A DNA stretch of 64,000 bases from Patiria pectinifera (taxonomy: Eukaryota; Echinodermata; Asteroidea; Valvatida; Asterinidae): the NCBI GenBank assembly GCA_029964075.1, contig CM057135.1, positions 434,001 through 498,000 of the forward strand. Direction: 5' to 3'. Shown here piece by piece: positions 31,939 through 43,700 of the stretch; position 1 is the stretch's first letter, and each line of letters begins with the position of its first letter. Made by a program: the position numbers and the translations under genes. The notes beneath the pieces are model-generated. The model did not search any database. It saw only the letters and a program-made list of their open reading frames with translations, and was not told the DNA's origin.

Positions 31939-34900
31939 TGACCAAAAGCTAGCGTGTTTATACCGTCCGGTAAAATGTACCTCTCTGTGTCCAATGGACT
32001 CAACGATAGTTTATTTTGAGATATGGTGTAAAGGATATGATTATCCGATCTAGTGTGAGTCATGGTTTCGTAATGAGATTTCTTGTTTAAGATGCAGTCG
32101 TAGTAGTGTCGGTGTTTTAATTTCTTAGAGGTGACCGATTTTGTGACACCCTTGCCTTTTTTCAAGTTCATGTCTGCCGTTAAAATCGAGTACATTTTAG
32201 GTCTTATACAAACGACTTCTTTGATTATTTTACCTCCAAACTCGTCTTTAAATTTACCGATCACTTTCTTATTGGTTGGATCGTACAAAGGATGATCCGT
32301 CAGATAATTAGAAAGGTCGTATTGTTGTCCGTTTTGCTGCTTATCTTTGTATACGTCGTCCGTGCACACTACGAGTACCAAACTGTCTGTATCTGTGTTC
32401 ATCAACCTGATTTTCTCTTTGTACTTGTCTTTCAAATGGTTGTAATAAAAATCGTACATCAGCGTCTTAGATAGATCTAAGATACTCACACCGCAATAGA
32501 TCGGTTTGTTTAACACGGTTTTAGTCTTGTATTTTTCGACAAATGACAATTTGCATTCTGAAAATGACGTCGTAGTTTTGTAGCTCGGTTTCTGTATAAT
32601 CTGTTGGTATTTATCTCGATCGTCATCGTTACTGTCTCTGAGTAGGTAACCGTCAATTCGGTTTCCGACGTTTTCCATCGTCTTACCAAACACGCTGTTA
32701 TTCATCAGTTTAAAAAATTCAAGGCGCTTGTTTAAATTTCAGCACTCGATGCACCTTTTTAAGTTTCAAGCCGAGTTTGAGATACAACTGCAACGTGACG
32801 TAGTGTAAAACATATTTTTGTTGAGGATTAAGGGTACACGTTAATTTTTGCACGTTGCTACTAGGTTCGGTATCCAATAACTCGTTTTGATAATCAGACA
32901 TCCATTCTTTTGGTATGAAGATATTTTCTGGCGCTAGGGGGTAATCGTTGTGCAGGTTGTGGAGATTGTCTGGGTAATCGAGGTCTACTTCAAAGCAGTA
33001 ACTGGTGTTTGACGTTTTCCTGAGAGATAATATCTTGGACTCGGTAAACGTTTTTGTAGACGCCCATTTAAAGTCTTTGTACGGCAGGTATTGACTCATG
33101 GCCCAGCCGTACAGATTGTTTACATCGAGGTAGGTGATGTGACTCGACGTCTAGTTTGGATTATGGTCGGATAGGTATTTGTTGTTGGCTTTGTGGTATC
33201 TCATACCACCCACGCTCGAGATACCACCTCTTTTTGCCTTTTCAAAAAATAAATGTTTGTCTACGTCTTGCAATAGTTCGAGTTTAACTTCCGAGTGTTT
33301 TAACAAGGCATCCCACGACAAATCGTGACGTACAAATCGTGATATTCCCCCATGTTTTTAACTTTAAACTCGTTCCACGTCAGTTTAGCCCTGTCGTAGT
33401 CCTCTCGCGATATATTTTTGTCTTTTAGGCTGCTGTATAATTGTTCGATGGGGGGTAGGCTGGTCTCTTGAAATCTGTCGAACGAGTCCATGTATTCGTA
33501 CAGATAAACTCCGTTTTGTAACAACGAGTCGATGTTTTGACGGTTTAAATGTTCTCTGAGAGGTTTAAACGACTCTCTTGGACAAGCTTTAGATAATCTA
33601 TCCAACGAAGACGCCATAAATTAATCGAGTCTATAAATCGCATTTTTCCGATCGAAAACGAAATATACTTTTCCGAATTTCTAGCGATAACTTGTATTTC
33701 CTTTTCGTCATCGTACTCTGCAATACTCTGCATGATCAAGTGAGCGTCGTAATTTTGCAGATTGTGGAAGACGACCGGTGTGGGGGTAAAACCTGGTTTA
33801 ACTTGTAATTTTAGATTGCAGTAGGCGTGCGCGGCACCTCTATATTTACCCGTGACGTGGCAGTGATCTCTCACCTTTCTAAATTTGTTGATTTTCTTTT
33901 TGCATTCGAGACATTTAGACTCGGTAAATCCATTTTTGTTTTCGTACTGATGTTCTTTTATTTGTTTTTCTGTTTTTGTTTTTTGGGGTTTCTGGCACTG
34001 ACAGTTGCTCGAGTAATTGGGATAAATTGGTTTCTCGCAAATCCAACACGTGTTTGTTTTATCATGATGTTCTTTAGCTCGCTCATTAAATTTCATGGGT
34101 TGGTTTTTTTTAAATATGCAATTTATGTCGCTATGTATTTTTAACATTTTATTTACAAACTTTGATGCAGCATCTTTACCTCTATAAGTCTCTTGATACG
34201 CTTTGGTGCCGTCGCATCGGACGACAACTAGCGAATAACCGCTTGCTTTGTGAATGTTTGTCTTGTGCGTGTTGTCCTTTTTATCATCCGAGTTTTTTTT
34301 CTAATATCGATTCAAAGTCGGCGTAAACTACAAACGGTGCTTTTTGTTTAAACCTGTAGTTTTTAATTCTAATATTGGCACATCGTTTTCGTCGATTATC
34401 CACTCGTGTATCTATACCATTACAATCGGTCATGTGTCTATCTAATTTTACGCATGCGCAATTGCAATCCGAGCTTCATGGGACCAAAAGAAACGCAAAG
34501 CATTGTGGGTAGTTTGGTGTCATGATCAATTCTCGTTTAATCCGTGCGCGTGCGATCTCAAAAGAGATCTCCAAGAACTTTGCCGTAGATCTCAAAGAAA
34601 TGTGCCGTTATCAGCGCCCTTGCTGCGGTTTGTATGAATAAACCTGACCGATCTATAAAATTGAAGGTCTCGACAAAGGATGTATGTTTATATAAATCGG
34701 TGGAATCTTATAGTGAAAGGGCTTATTTGATTAGGAGTAGCAGCCAACCAAGCTCACTTCAAGCGGATGCAATACCGGATGTAATAACTATGTCCATTAA
34801 TAACCTACATGCTCATGGTCATATTCTCATGCAGGCACAATCCAGCACTTGCTGGGCTTATTGATGGAAGACGTTTTTTAAAATTACTAAATATCCTGTA

Positions 34901-36139
34901 AATTGGCTTTGAAGAGATTTGTTTACGTTCTATAATGACACAGGCACCTTCGACAAAAATATTTCTTACTTTTATGTTTTGTAACGTTGTAAATCAATCT
35001 CGAAAAATTATTTATCCGGCAGTAGTGATGCTTGTCGCCCTCAGAAAACAAAAACAGATAGATAGCTTGTGACTCTGCTTTGAAGTTTTTCGACACGTAT
35101 AACGGATATATTTCCCCCTCATAACCGTATACGTTTATCGTTAAATTATTTTGTCTTTCTATCTTTGGTATCTGGTCGATCGGTGTTGGAAAGTCTACGC
35201 CTTTAAATTTGAGTCCGTCGTCTTTGGTGTAAATACTAGGTCTGTCTTCGCGAGGCCTATATTTGGGATCGTTTTTTATGTTATTTTTTTACTTTATCCG
35301 TATACAACCAAAGAGCAGCTCTCAAACACCAACTCAAACACTCGTCGTCTTTGTTTTTAATGTTTATCATCGCCTGTTTTATTTTGATATGTGGGGGTAG
35401 GTCTATGTAAGAACAACCCCTCACGGGGTTAAACCTGTTGATATTGATATACAACGCCATTATCTTTTTTAAAACCCAACCCGATCCTTGATTCGTATAC
35501 CTTTCATCCTTTCTAAATAGCTGGTCGATGTCTTCTTTTAAAACCTGTTTTATTTGACTTTGATTTAAAACGACTCTCTGATCGGTAAAATGTGTAGCTT
35601 TGATCGTTTCGATCGTACCATCCGGTTTGGTTTTTTCGTATTTTATTTTTATCACAAGTTCTACTTTTAAACCTCTTAGCTCTCTCAATTCTGACTTGAT
35701 TTTATTTACAATTTGATCTTTATGCGTATCAAAAAACTTGAGTAAATCGTCGTTAAAAAGTCTAGGAATCAGTTCCCAGATTCTAAAGTTGTTTTCTAAA
35801 TCTCCTCGTCGCTCTAAACTCAGCCTCTTGAAAATCCTCGGGTTGCCTAGAGTTTTGAATCGCTGAGAGTAAATCTTTTTTTCAAAAATCGACCTTTATA
35901 ACCGACGGGTTATATTCTAGATCGTAATCGTCTACAATCTGTGTGAGCTCATGTAGCGTCTTTTTCCTCAAGTTTTTAAATTGAGCTTCGTAGTTTTTTA
36001 TCCCGTTGATGTAGACTTTACGCGTAAGAGCAACATTTTGATTGTACGGTATATTATATCGCTGGACGTAATCACGCAGGGTAGCTTTATTCCATCTCGA
36101 GAATCCCTTAACGATTGGCCTGATCGTATAAGTCACCAT
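31902..36139 (-). pseudogene. PolB: Protein-primed DNA polymerase B, fragmented (copy A)
   Basis: Starts at minus ATG 36139 with TAAATGG context. Broken frames cover the N-terminal domain (35882-36139, 35281-35688), zinc-finger and exonuclease region (about 34320-35280), endonuclease-VII-like Cys/His insert and exonuclease (33545-34147), palm and thumb (32719-33617) and the C-terminus with N-S-V-F-G-K-T-M and N-T-D-T-D-S-L (31902-32705). An insert of about 470 bp at 34455-34924 splits the zinc finger. The N-terminal ORF stops after D-K-V-K-K, the same place as in copy B, and the following polymerase frame is +1. Confidence 0.9.
34455..34924. mobile_element. About 470-bp insertion of unknown type in PolB (copy A)
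   Basis: Splits the PolB zinc-finger coding region between R-C-L-C-H-Y-R-T and K-L-D-R-H. A possible 6-bp duplication TTTACG flanks it (left at 34448-34453, right at about 34926-34931). No terminal inverted repeat, RT or tRNA-like head is recognised; SINE-like or DNA origin is open. Confidence 0.6.
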
Positions 36140-36219
36140 TTATTATATATCAATATAATATTTATTTTTATTTTTTTTTTAGTAGATGAGGCCATTATTT
36201 TATAAATGATTAGACATGG

Positions 36220-36455
36220 ACAATTCGGGTCAAGGCAAATGTAGACTCGCGCACCAGTCGCTGTGAGTCTGTGTTGAGATCTCCAAGAGGGCGACTGTAA
36301 ATGTGAAGAGCCTGGCCTTATTTCGAGACTGAGATATTGGGAGGGGAGGGGGAAGGGGTGTCATTGGGAGGGGGAGATAATGGTAGGGGGAGATAATGGG
36401 AGGGGAATAATGAAATAAAACAGATTTGTCGCCGTACCCTCCACGTATACCTACT
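36220..36455. repeat. Right-hand (PolB-side) terminal region of Polinton A
   Basis: Inverse of B sequence near 38740-38965: the block 'gtgagtctgtgttgagatctccaagag' matches 38925-38950 inverted, followed by G-rich 'gggagggggagataatgg' repeats and 'tttgtcgccgtaccctccac', also present in the B right TIR (54770-54789). Ends ...CCTACT. Confidence 0.7.
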
Positions 36456-37230
36456 GTTTGGCTGAGATTCTATCTTGTATAAGAACCTTTCAACTTCCAC
36501 TGTAAATTTACTCTGGCGGTAAAACATCCTGAAATGAAAATGTATAACATTCTAGGTGACCTTAAGTCAAGTTAGGTTTAAAATACAATTTTAAATACAA
36601 AGTCTCCGTAAATACCTACATGGCTGCAAAGTTATTGGTACAAAACTGTGAAAAGCTTGCCTATTTTCTTCGGATTTTTTTTTTAATTTTTGATCCATGA
36701 TCAAGCTCAAACTGTAACTTTACAGTCTTTGTGCACATTATCTTTGATAACAAAGGTTAATATTGACGTGAGTCCCAAAAAAGCCGACAATTGTGCAATT
36801 TACTTTTGAACCAAATTTTGTAATCAGTTTTCATATTCTTCCTTGAGTAAATTTTATTTAATGACTTGTCATTTTAGGGTCTCCTTTATTTTTATTACTG
36901 TGAGCATGGTTTCACTTTCAAAGTTGATCAGTTTTGTACGGCTCACTCAGAAATCTTGTTTGTCCACAGAATGCTGCTGAACCAGACAGACAATCGGCAT
37001 CAAAACCACAGTTTACATTATATGTGGAGACACCATCAAGAAAGTCTCGAACTACAACACGTACAATTATGCGCTTCTTCTCCATCCTCGGGGTACTATG
37101 CCTTTGATTTGGATCATCCAAAGTATTGATTCTTTTCACAAAATCATCATCAGAGAAAAGTATTCCTGGCAGATTCCAGCAAATTCATGCAGTTCACTAC
37201 AAGGTATTTGTGTATAAATTAATTGGATAT
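36456..37230. other. Spacer between Polinton A and the gypsy 5' LTR
   Basis: No confident gene. A 73-codon minus-strand frame (36918-37139; V-K-R-I-N-T-L-D-D-P-N-Q-R, then V-V-V-R-D-F-L-D-G-V-S-T) looks somewhat protein-like and might be a host exon, but I do not recognise it. Confidence 0.35.
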
Positions 37231-38047
37231 TGTTACAATCAAGATGTTTCCATACGTATTTAATAAGCTTAAGATTAGGTATGTCAAGAGCCTGCAGTCC
37301 AGGATTAGGCACACCTTGAGTATGCAGTACACAGGTATTAAAATGCTAGCGGCCTTAATCGCTGCACATTGTATTGTATTTTAGGGATTTGACGAGCATA
37401 TAAAGCTGGGTTCGACTGCCCTCGTGTCACACACGCCAAACTACTACCACGGGGTCAGCCGGAGGCTTCGGTCCACTTCCCTTCGCTGCTGTTCTGTGTG
37501 TCGCCCCGCAGCTGTAAAGTTTCGGTAGCCGAAACGTCCCAAGAACCAAGTCAAGACGATGCTGGTATAGTGAGCCTGCTTTTAGCTCACTTTTTCTGGT
37601 GGTCTCCTTCGATGTTACAAGTCAAGAGCTCTCCGTAGATGGCTTGAGCCAGACTAGCTCATTGCTCTCCGTAGATGGCTTGGGCCAGACTAGCCCATTG
37701 CTCTCCGTAGATGGCTTGGGCCAAACTAGCCCTTTGCTCTCCGTAGATGGCTTGGGCCAGACTAGCCCATTGCTCTCCGTAGGAGTCCACTCCCGTACCT
37801 ACAGGAGTCCGTAGCCGTCTAGCCACGCCCACGTAGGACCCCAGCTCGTCACGCCTTGGTATATTAAGTTGAACATATTTTATGATTGTATTAATTCATT
37901 TAATTGTAATCATCTGGGTAACATTTCTCTTGTAAATATTAAATTAATTGTTCAAATCTAATTGCTGGTTTTCACTGTTGTCTTTCCTTTGGTTGTTTCT
38001 GCCGTTCCTTAGTTCGATTTAGTCATTTGAATTTTGCGCATGTAACA
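37231..38047 (+). repeat. 5' LTR of the Gmr1-like element
   Basis: Begins TGTTACAATCAAG and ends ATGTAACA, giving the short inverted ends TGTTACA/TGTAACA. The first about 450 bp match 59484-59935. Contains a TATA-like 'gagcatataaagctgg' (37393-37408) as a promoter candidate and an internal 36-bp tandem repeat (37629-37790; unit CTCTCCGTAGATGGCTTGGG plus 16 bp, about 4.5 copies). Confidence 0.9.
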
Positions 38048-38051
38048 GAAT

Positions 38052-38067
38052 TGGGGGCTTGTCCGGG
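38052..38067 (+). other. Primer-binding site, tRNA-Pro type
   Basis: TGGGGGCTTGTCCGGG lies five bases after the LTR end and matches the widely used tRNA-Pro primer site with one apparent difference. Confidence 0.75.
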
Positions 38068-38170
38068 AATTGAACAAAATTCAACCCAAAGCCGCAATTA
38101 AAACTCTTTCATTTCATCCAAACTATGCAGCAATTAGATTATCATCATAACAGCTAAGTTTGATATTCAT

Positions 38171-38585
38171 GACTTTATTACTGACTTTGAGGAAAGTCCA
38201 TCAGAGGACAGGGTGTTTAGTCTGAAACGTCCTCAGTTGTTTGAAGTAGCCAAACATTACAAAGTTTCTGTAGCAGCCAGAATGAAAAAGGCTGATCTTA
38301 GGACTGTAATTATTGAACACCTTGTTGACGAAGAAATTCTAGATGAATCCACAGTTAGTCACTCTGATAACGATGAGGTTGCTATTAAGTTGAAACAATT
38401 GGAGTTAGAAAAACTTCAGCTGGAAATTTAGTTGGCTGAACTCAAACAGTCGGGTAACAACACCCCCATCAAAAAGTTTGACCCAACTAAGTATATTAAG
38501 TTAGTGCCGCCGTTTCAGGAAAAAGAAGTGGACAAATACTTTGCTCATTTTGAGAAGGTTGCTGATAGGTAAGAGTGGCCCAAAG
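38171..38585 (+). pseudogene. Gag, N-terminal half (Gmr1-like element)
   Basis: Plus-strand frame from about 38171 reads through K-R-P-Q-L-F-E-V-A-K-H-Y-K-V and K-K-A-D-L-R, a Gag N-terminal fold seen in animal gypsy elements. It continues to V-P-P-F-Q-E-K-E-V-D-K-Y-F-A-H-F-E-K-V-A just before Polinton B. In-frame stops at 38429 and 38569. Breaks off inside codons W-P-K at the CAAAG duplication; the right half resumes with D-M-L-T at 55093. Confidence 0.8.
38581..38585. repeat. Target-site duplication CAAAG (left) of Polinton B
   Basis: CAAAG at 38581-38585 and again at 55088-55092 directly outside the termini. Collapsing the pair restores gag codons W-P-K-D-M-L-T. Polintons usually show 6 bp; only 5 match here. 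Confidence 0.85.
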
Positions 38586-38907
38586 AGTAGGGAGAGGGGC
38601 AGGTACTATTCCAAATCCTATTATCTCCCCTCTCTCCCCCTCTCCTTCCCGCCCCACCCCGCTCCCACCCCACCCCGCTCCCACCCCACCCCCTCCCCTC
38701 TCTCCCCCTCTCCCAAAATAGATGACCCTCTGCCTCCCAAATATCTCTCTCTCCGAGTTGTTATAGTATGAGTGGAGGGTACCAGACTTTACCCCTCTCC
38801 AATGATTTTCCACCCCTATGATGCCCCTTACCCACTTAGCCCCCGCCCCTTTCTCAAATATATCTCTCCCTGTCTAGCACCAGACCAGTCTCTTACTATC
38901 TAATATC
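38586..38907. repeat. Left terminal inverted repeat of Polinton B
   Basis: About 322 bp, inverse of 54719-55087. C-rich on this strand with repeated 'ccaccccgctccca' units (38650-38695) and an 'aaatatctctctctccgagttgttatag' block (38739-38766). The right copy is about 47 bp longer because the TACCCTCCACTCATA block occurs twice there. Confidence 0.9.
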
Positions 38908-39106
38908 TTTTGCCGTCTTGGAGATCTTTACACAGACTCACAGCAACTGGTGGCGCCCTCTATCAATATTTATAAATAAATAGACAAACAACGCTTTCTT
39001 AGGTTTACATGTCTGAGTTTTTTACTTTATTAAAACATATAACTTTAACAACATATAATATAATAAATATAGATCAAAAATGATGTCAGAGTTATATTGA
39101 ACTAAA

Positions 39107-39416
39107 GGGAAGTACTGCTTCCCTTTTCTTTGTTAAACAAATTCAATTCATAAGCATGATGTCATCACTAGTTCTATTGATAAAAGGGAAGTACTGCTTC
39201 CCTTTTCTTTGTTAAACAAATTCAATTCATAAGCATGATGTCATCACTAGTTCTATTGAAAAAAGGGAAGTACTGCTTCCCTTTTCTTTGTTAAACAAAT
39301 TCAATTCATAAGCATGATGTCATCACTAGTTCTATTGATAAAAGGGAAGTGCCACTTCCCTTCTCTTTGTTAAACAAATTCAATTTATAAGCATGATGTC
39401 ATCACTAGTTCTAATG
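39107..39416. repeat. Tandem repeat, about 78-bp unit, four copies
   Basis: Unit starts AAGGGAAGTACTGCTTCCCT (itself a palindrome) and continues 'ttctttgttaaacaaattcaa' and 'gcatgatgtcatcactagttct'. Copies begin near 39108, 39184, 39263 and 39342. The last has one arm of its hairpin changed to AAGTGCCACTT with the partner base changed too. Confidence 0.85.
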
Positions 39417-40284
39417 ATTTCGTTAGCCTCCTCAACGTGAGTTATGCCAATGGTCTGCCTTGGAATCTCCATAGTGTTTCTAAAAAAGACAGAACGAAAA
39501 AATAATAAATATAGTGGCATATATATATTTTTATCTTTTTTATGGTAATTTTGATGCAGTATTTAGACAACCTTTTGTTACAAATAGTAGTCATGATTGT
39601 TGTTGTATCGGAAAAAATACAAATACTAAAAAGTTGAAAGTTATTTACAAAAAATTGTTGTGTGCTTTGAAACTGCTCATATCCCTCAAAAATCTAGTCG
39701 ACATGCATTTGTGTGATAGCGCCCTCCAGGGTTGAAATTGTAAAAGGTTGTTGTGTGGAACGTGAGTCTTGTACGCGCTATTGCAAAATTGTGTCATTTT
39801 CTTCCGATTATTGTGAGTACCTTTTATACAATTTACGGGAAATATACCACACTAGTCAAGGGTGAATATTTATGTTTACCTTTTGATGGTGCAGACAACT
39901 TGTTTGGATTGCTGGTGTCTCGATCAATTCCTCTTTTAGGATCTGAAAAAAATAATAATAATTTAAACAGTTAAAAGTTCACTTTAAAACTTTGTTACGT
40001 ACTGTACAGCTCCCTCGCACACTTTTATTAAAAATTCTAGTAAAAAACATAGCTTATAGTTGACCTCTTCAGTGGGGGTTGCTTGATTAAAACAAGTATA
40101 GATATTACTGCTCTGTATTTTTTACTGCAGTTGTTGATGCTGCTAGGCTGATGAACGTCTATCTGCTGGGTAGAATGTCTGTTGAATGGCAGGGCTGTTC
40201 ATTTCTCTACTTATATAGCCAAAAAAATTATGACTCATGATCATAGTGTTTTATAAGTGGCGCCATCTAGAAAATTCCAATTGG

Positions 40285-40525
40285 AGACTATAACACATTG
40301 CGCAATTGTGCATTGTGCAATATTCTCAAAATTCAGGAAACCGTCAACCAAAATATCCTACGTCACTGGGGTTTATACAACGCACAATTGTGCATTGTGC
40401 AATATTCTCAAATTTCAGGAAACCGTCAACCAAAATATCCTACGTCACTGGGGTGACTAATCAAACAGTTTACTAGAACTGGGGTTTACACAACACACAA
40501 TTGTGCAATTGTGCAATTGTGCGTA
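40285..40525. repeat. Tandem repeat, about 80-bp unit, 2.5 copies, with CAATTGTGCA motifs
   Basis: Two nearly identical units ('gcacaattgtgcattgtgcaa' … 'cctacgtcactgggg') at about 40299 and 40380 and a partial third at 40484. Contains self-complementary GCACAATTGTGC. Confidence 0.85.
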
Positions 40526-40557
40526 CTTGCGCTAGAAAATTTCCATTTCAAGCATGA

Positions 40558-40591
40558 TAGATTTTGAGCGGTCAAGGCCGCTCAAAATCTA
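40558..40591. repeat. Perfect 14-bp-stem hairpin upstream of PolB
   Basis: TAGATTTTGAGCGG and its exact complement separated by six bases, about 190 bp before the PolB start. Possible regulatory or replication structure; nothing proves a role. Confidence 0.75.
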
Positions 40592-40778
40592 TTCATATGC
40601 ATTTTCATGCACTCTCGAATAGTGTCGACTCACTTCGTACATATACTTGTTGGCCCTGTTTATTTCCGAGTCTAATTCTGTTGTCAGTGGATAAACATTT
40701 TGGTTTTATTCAAAAAAAATTAAATAAAAAAATTATTTTCTAGTCCATATTTGAAGAGATAATATATCTATATATTAA

Positions 40779-43700
40779 ATGGAGACCAACTCAAAGCCAT
40801 CACCTAAAGGCTATTCGCGGTGGGTTAAAGCTGCATTGAAGAGTTACGTTGATCAAAATAGTATACAGATCGACGAACGAGAAAATTATACTCGTCGAGA
40901 CTATATTCAAGCCATAAAGGCTGAAGAGAGTAAATTTAAAAACTTGAGGAAAAAGACACTACATGAGCTCAAACAGATTGTAGATGAACACAATCTAGAA
41001 TACGTACCGACGGGTTATAATGGTCGAGTTTTGAAAAAAGATTTATTCTCAGCGATCAAGAGATTTAAATCTCCCGAAGATTTTCAAGAGGCTGACTTCA
41101 GAGGTACGAGACGGTTTAGAAATAACTTTCGAAACTGGGAACTGATTACGAGACAGTTTAATAATGACGTTGAACTGTTTTTTCGCACTCACGAGCGACA
41201 GATCGAAAGCAAAGTCGTATCAGAACTGAGAGAACTCACTAACATAAAGGTTCAGATTGCGATTACAGTGAGATACATTAAAAATGTACCTGATGAAGAA
41301 CGGGTGACTGCTGAATTTACCTTTATCAGTAACAATGTGGTTATTTTGAGGGAGAGTCAGGTAAAGCAAATTCTTAAAGAAGCGATCGATCAAGTAAAAG
41401 AAAAACACGCGAGTCATACAAATCGAGGATCAGGTTGGGTAGTCGATAAAATACTCGCGTTTTACATTAACGTAAACCGTTATGCTCAAGCAGGAGGTAG
41501 TTCTTACATAGAGCTACCCGACTATCTCAAAAATAAAAGGGCGATTATCAACGTACAAAACAAAGACAACGAATGTTTGAGATGGTGTTTGAGGGCCGCT
41601 CTTGGTAAATATTCGGACAAAGTAAAATAGCGAATCGAAAACAACCCAAAATATCATGTCCATGAAGAGAGAACTACGATATACAACACGAACGATGGAT
41701 TGAAATTCGAAAATATAGACTTTCCCACACCAGTGGATCAAATATCTAGGGTAGAAAGACAAAATAATTTTTCAATAAATGTTTTTGGTTATACTGAACA
41801 AGATAACATACATGTATTGGCATTATCTAAAAACACAGATCCTACCGTTGAGGCTATCGATCTGTTGTTGTTTTCCAACGGTGATAAGAGTCACTACTGT
41901 TGGATAAAACAATTTTCTAGATTATTTTATACTGTAACGGCTGATCAACACAAGAAATATTTTTGTAGAAGATGTCTGTCACACTACGGAACGCAAGAAA
42001 AACTAGACAGACATAAACAAGATTGTGAGGGAATAGACAAACCTCCATCTAAAATCGTTTTCCCTGAGAACAACGTATTTAAATTTAAAAACCACAGATT
42101 TGCACAGGACGCACCATTTGTCATTTACGCCGACTTTGAATCGGTACTAGAAAAAACTCAGCACGATAAAAAGGAAAACACGCAAAAGACAAACATTCAC
42201 AAAGCAAGCGGTTATTCGTTGGTAGTCGTTAGATGTGATGGTGAAAATATGTATGGAGAAACTTACAGGGGCAAAGACGCCACAACTAAGTTTGTAGAGC
42301 AGATGTTACAATTACAACGAGATATTAATTGCATATTTGCTAATCCCATACCCATGGAATTTACTGAGCGAGATAAAAAACATCATGAAAAAACAAACAC
42401 GTGTTGGATTTGCGAGAAACCAATTTATCCCAATTACTCGAGCAACTGTCAATGCCAGAAACCCAAAAAACCAAAAACAGAAAAACAAATAAAAGAACAT
42501 CAGTACGAAAACAAAAATGGATTTATCGAGTCTAAATGTCTCGAATGCAAAAAGAAAATCAACACATTTAGAAAGGTGAGAGATCACTGCCACGTCACGG
42601 GTAGATATAGAGGTGCCGCGCACGCCTACTGTAACACCAAGCTACGTGTTAAACCCGGTTGTACTACGATACCGGTCATATTACACAATTTACAAAATTA
42701 CGACGCGCATTTGATCATGCAAGGCATTTCTGTTTGCAAAGGTAAAATAAACTGTATCCCTAGAAATTCAGAAAAGTACATTTCGTTTTCAATCGGAAAT
42801 CTACGATTTATAGACTCGTTCAATTTTATGGCGTCATCGCTTGACAACTTAGTCCAAGCTTGTCCAAAAGAGTCGTTTACTTTACTGAGAAAACATTTTA
42901 AAAATTCGCCAGAGAGTTTAGACCTTTTACTACAAAAAGGAGTTTACCCTTACGAAAATATGGACTCGTTTGATAAATTTGAAGAGACCAGTCTACCACC
43001 AATCGAAAAGTTTTACAGCAGTCTAAAAGACGAAGGGATATCGCGAGAAGACTATGATAGAGCTCGACGAGTGTGGAAAGAGTTTAAGGTAAAAAACTTG
43101 GGCGAATATCACGACTTGTACGTGACTATCGACACGTTATTACTAGCCGGCGTGTTTGAGAATTTTAGACGCGTGTGTAAAAAGAATTATAAGTTAGATC
43201 CGGCTAATTATTTCACCGCACCCGGGTTATCATGGGATGCACTGTTAAAACACTCTCAGATAGAACTCGAACTATTGCAAGACGTAGACAAACATTTATT
43301 TTTTGAGAGAGCGAAACGAGGAGGCATGTCGAGCGTCGGTAGCGCGAGATTTCACAAAGCAAACAATAAATATCTGCCCGACCACGATCCGGATAAACCA
43401 ACGAGTTACGTGACCTATCTAGACGCTAATAACCTATACGGTTGGGCTATGAGTCAGTACTTGCCGTACAAAGATTTTAAGTGGTTAAAGCCCAAGGAAT
43501 TCAATACCGAGTATATCATGTCGATTGATAAAACGTCAGATACGGGCTATTTCTTAGAGGTAGACCTCGATTACCCAGCTGCTCTTCACGATTGGCACAA
43601 CGATTACCCACTAGCGCCAGAAAACGTAATCATACCACAAGAATGGATGTCTGATTATCAAAACGAGTTATTGGATAGCGAACCTAGTAGCAAAGTACCC

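Larger units (their letters stand above)
20466..36455 (-). mobile_element. Polinton/Maverick copy A, 5'-truncated and decayed, minus orientation
   Basis: Gene content and order mirror Polinton B in reverse: TFIIB-like relic, coiled-coil protein relic, penton-like, stalk protein, 383-aa-type, 80-aa-type, 127-aa-type, 192-aa-type, MCP, 138-aa-type, integrase, PolB. The packaging ATPase has been deleted. The right end (36220-36455) matches the inverse of the B left end at 38740-38965 and finishes ...CCTACT, like the B terminus. The left TIR and the zinc ribbon of the TFIIB-like gene are missing, so the element is truncated there. Three later insertions are recognised: 22128-23110, 27054-29848 and about 34455-34924. 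Confidence 0.9.
38908..40778. other. Non-coding left arm of Polinton B, rich in repeats
   Basis: 1.9 kb between the TIR and PolB without a domain-bearing ORF. Holds the 39107-39416 and 40285-40525 tandem repeats and the 40558-40591 hairpin. Copy A has only about 80 bp in the corresponding place, so this block is variable and not essential for coding. Confidence 0.6.

Noticed and set aside
36918..37139. 73-codon minus-strand frame as a host exon
   Set aside because: Looks moderately protein-like but has no recognised domain, no clear splice sites and lies between transposons; kept only as a note in the spacer entry.
37599..37814. 72-codon open frame with repeated L-S-V-D-G-L-G-Q-T-S
   Set aside because: It lies wholly in the 36-bp tandem repeat of the 5' LTR; openness is a by-product of a repeat length divisible by three.
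38541..38771. 76-codon Pro/Ser/Leu-rich frame at the Polinton left end
   Set aside because: Spans the gag/TIR junction and consists of the C-rich terminal repeat; not a gene.
42312..42623. 103-codon minus-strand frame inside PolB, also seen at 33827-34144 in copy A
   Set aside because: Antisense shadow of the conserved Cys/His insert of PolB; conservation is explained by the sense gene.
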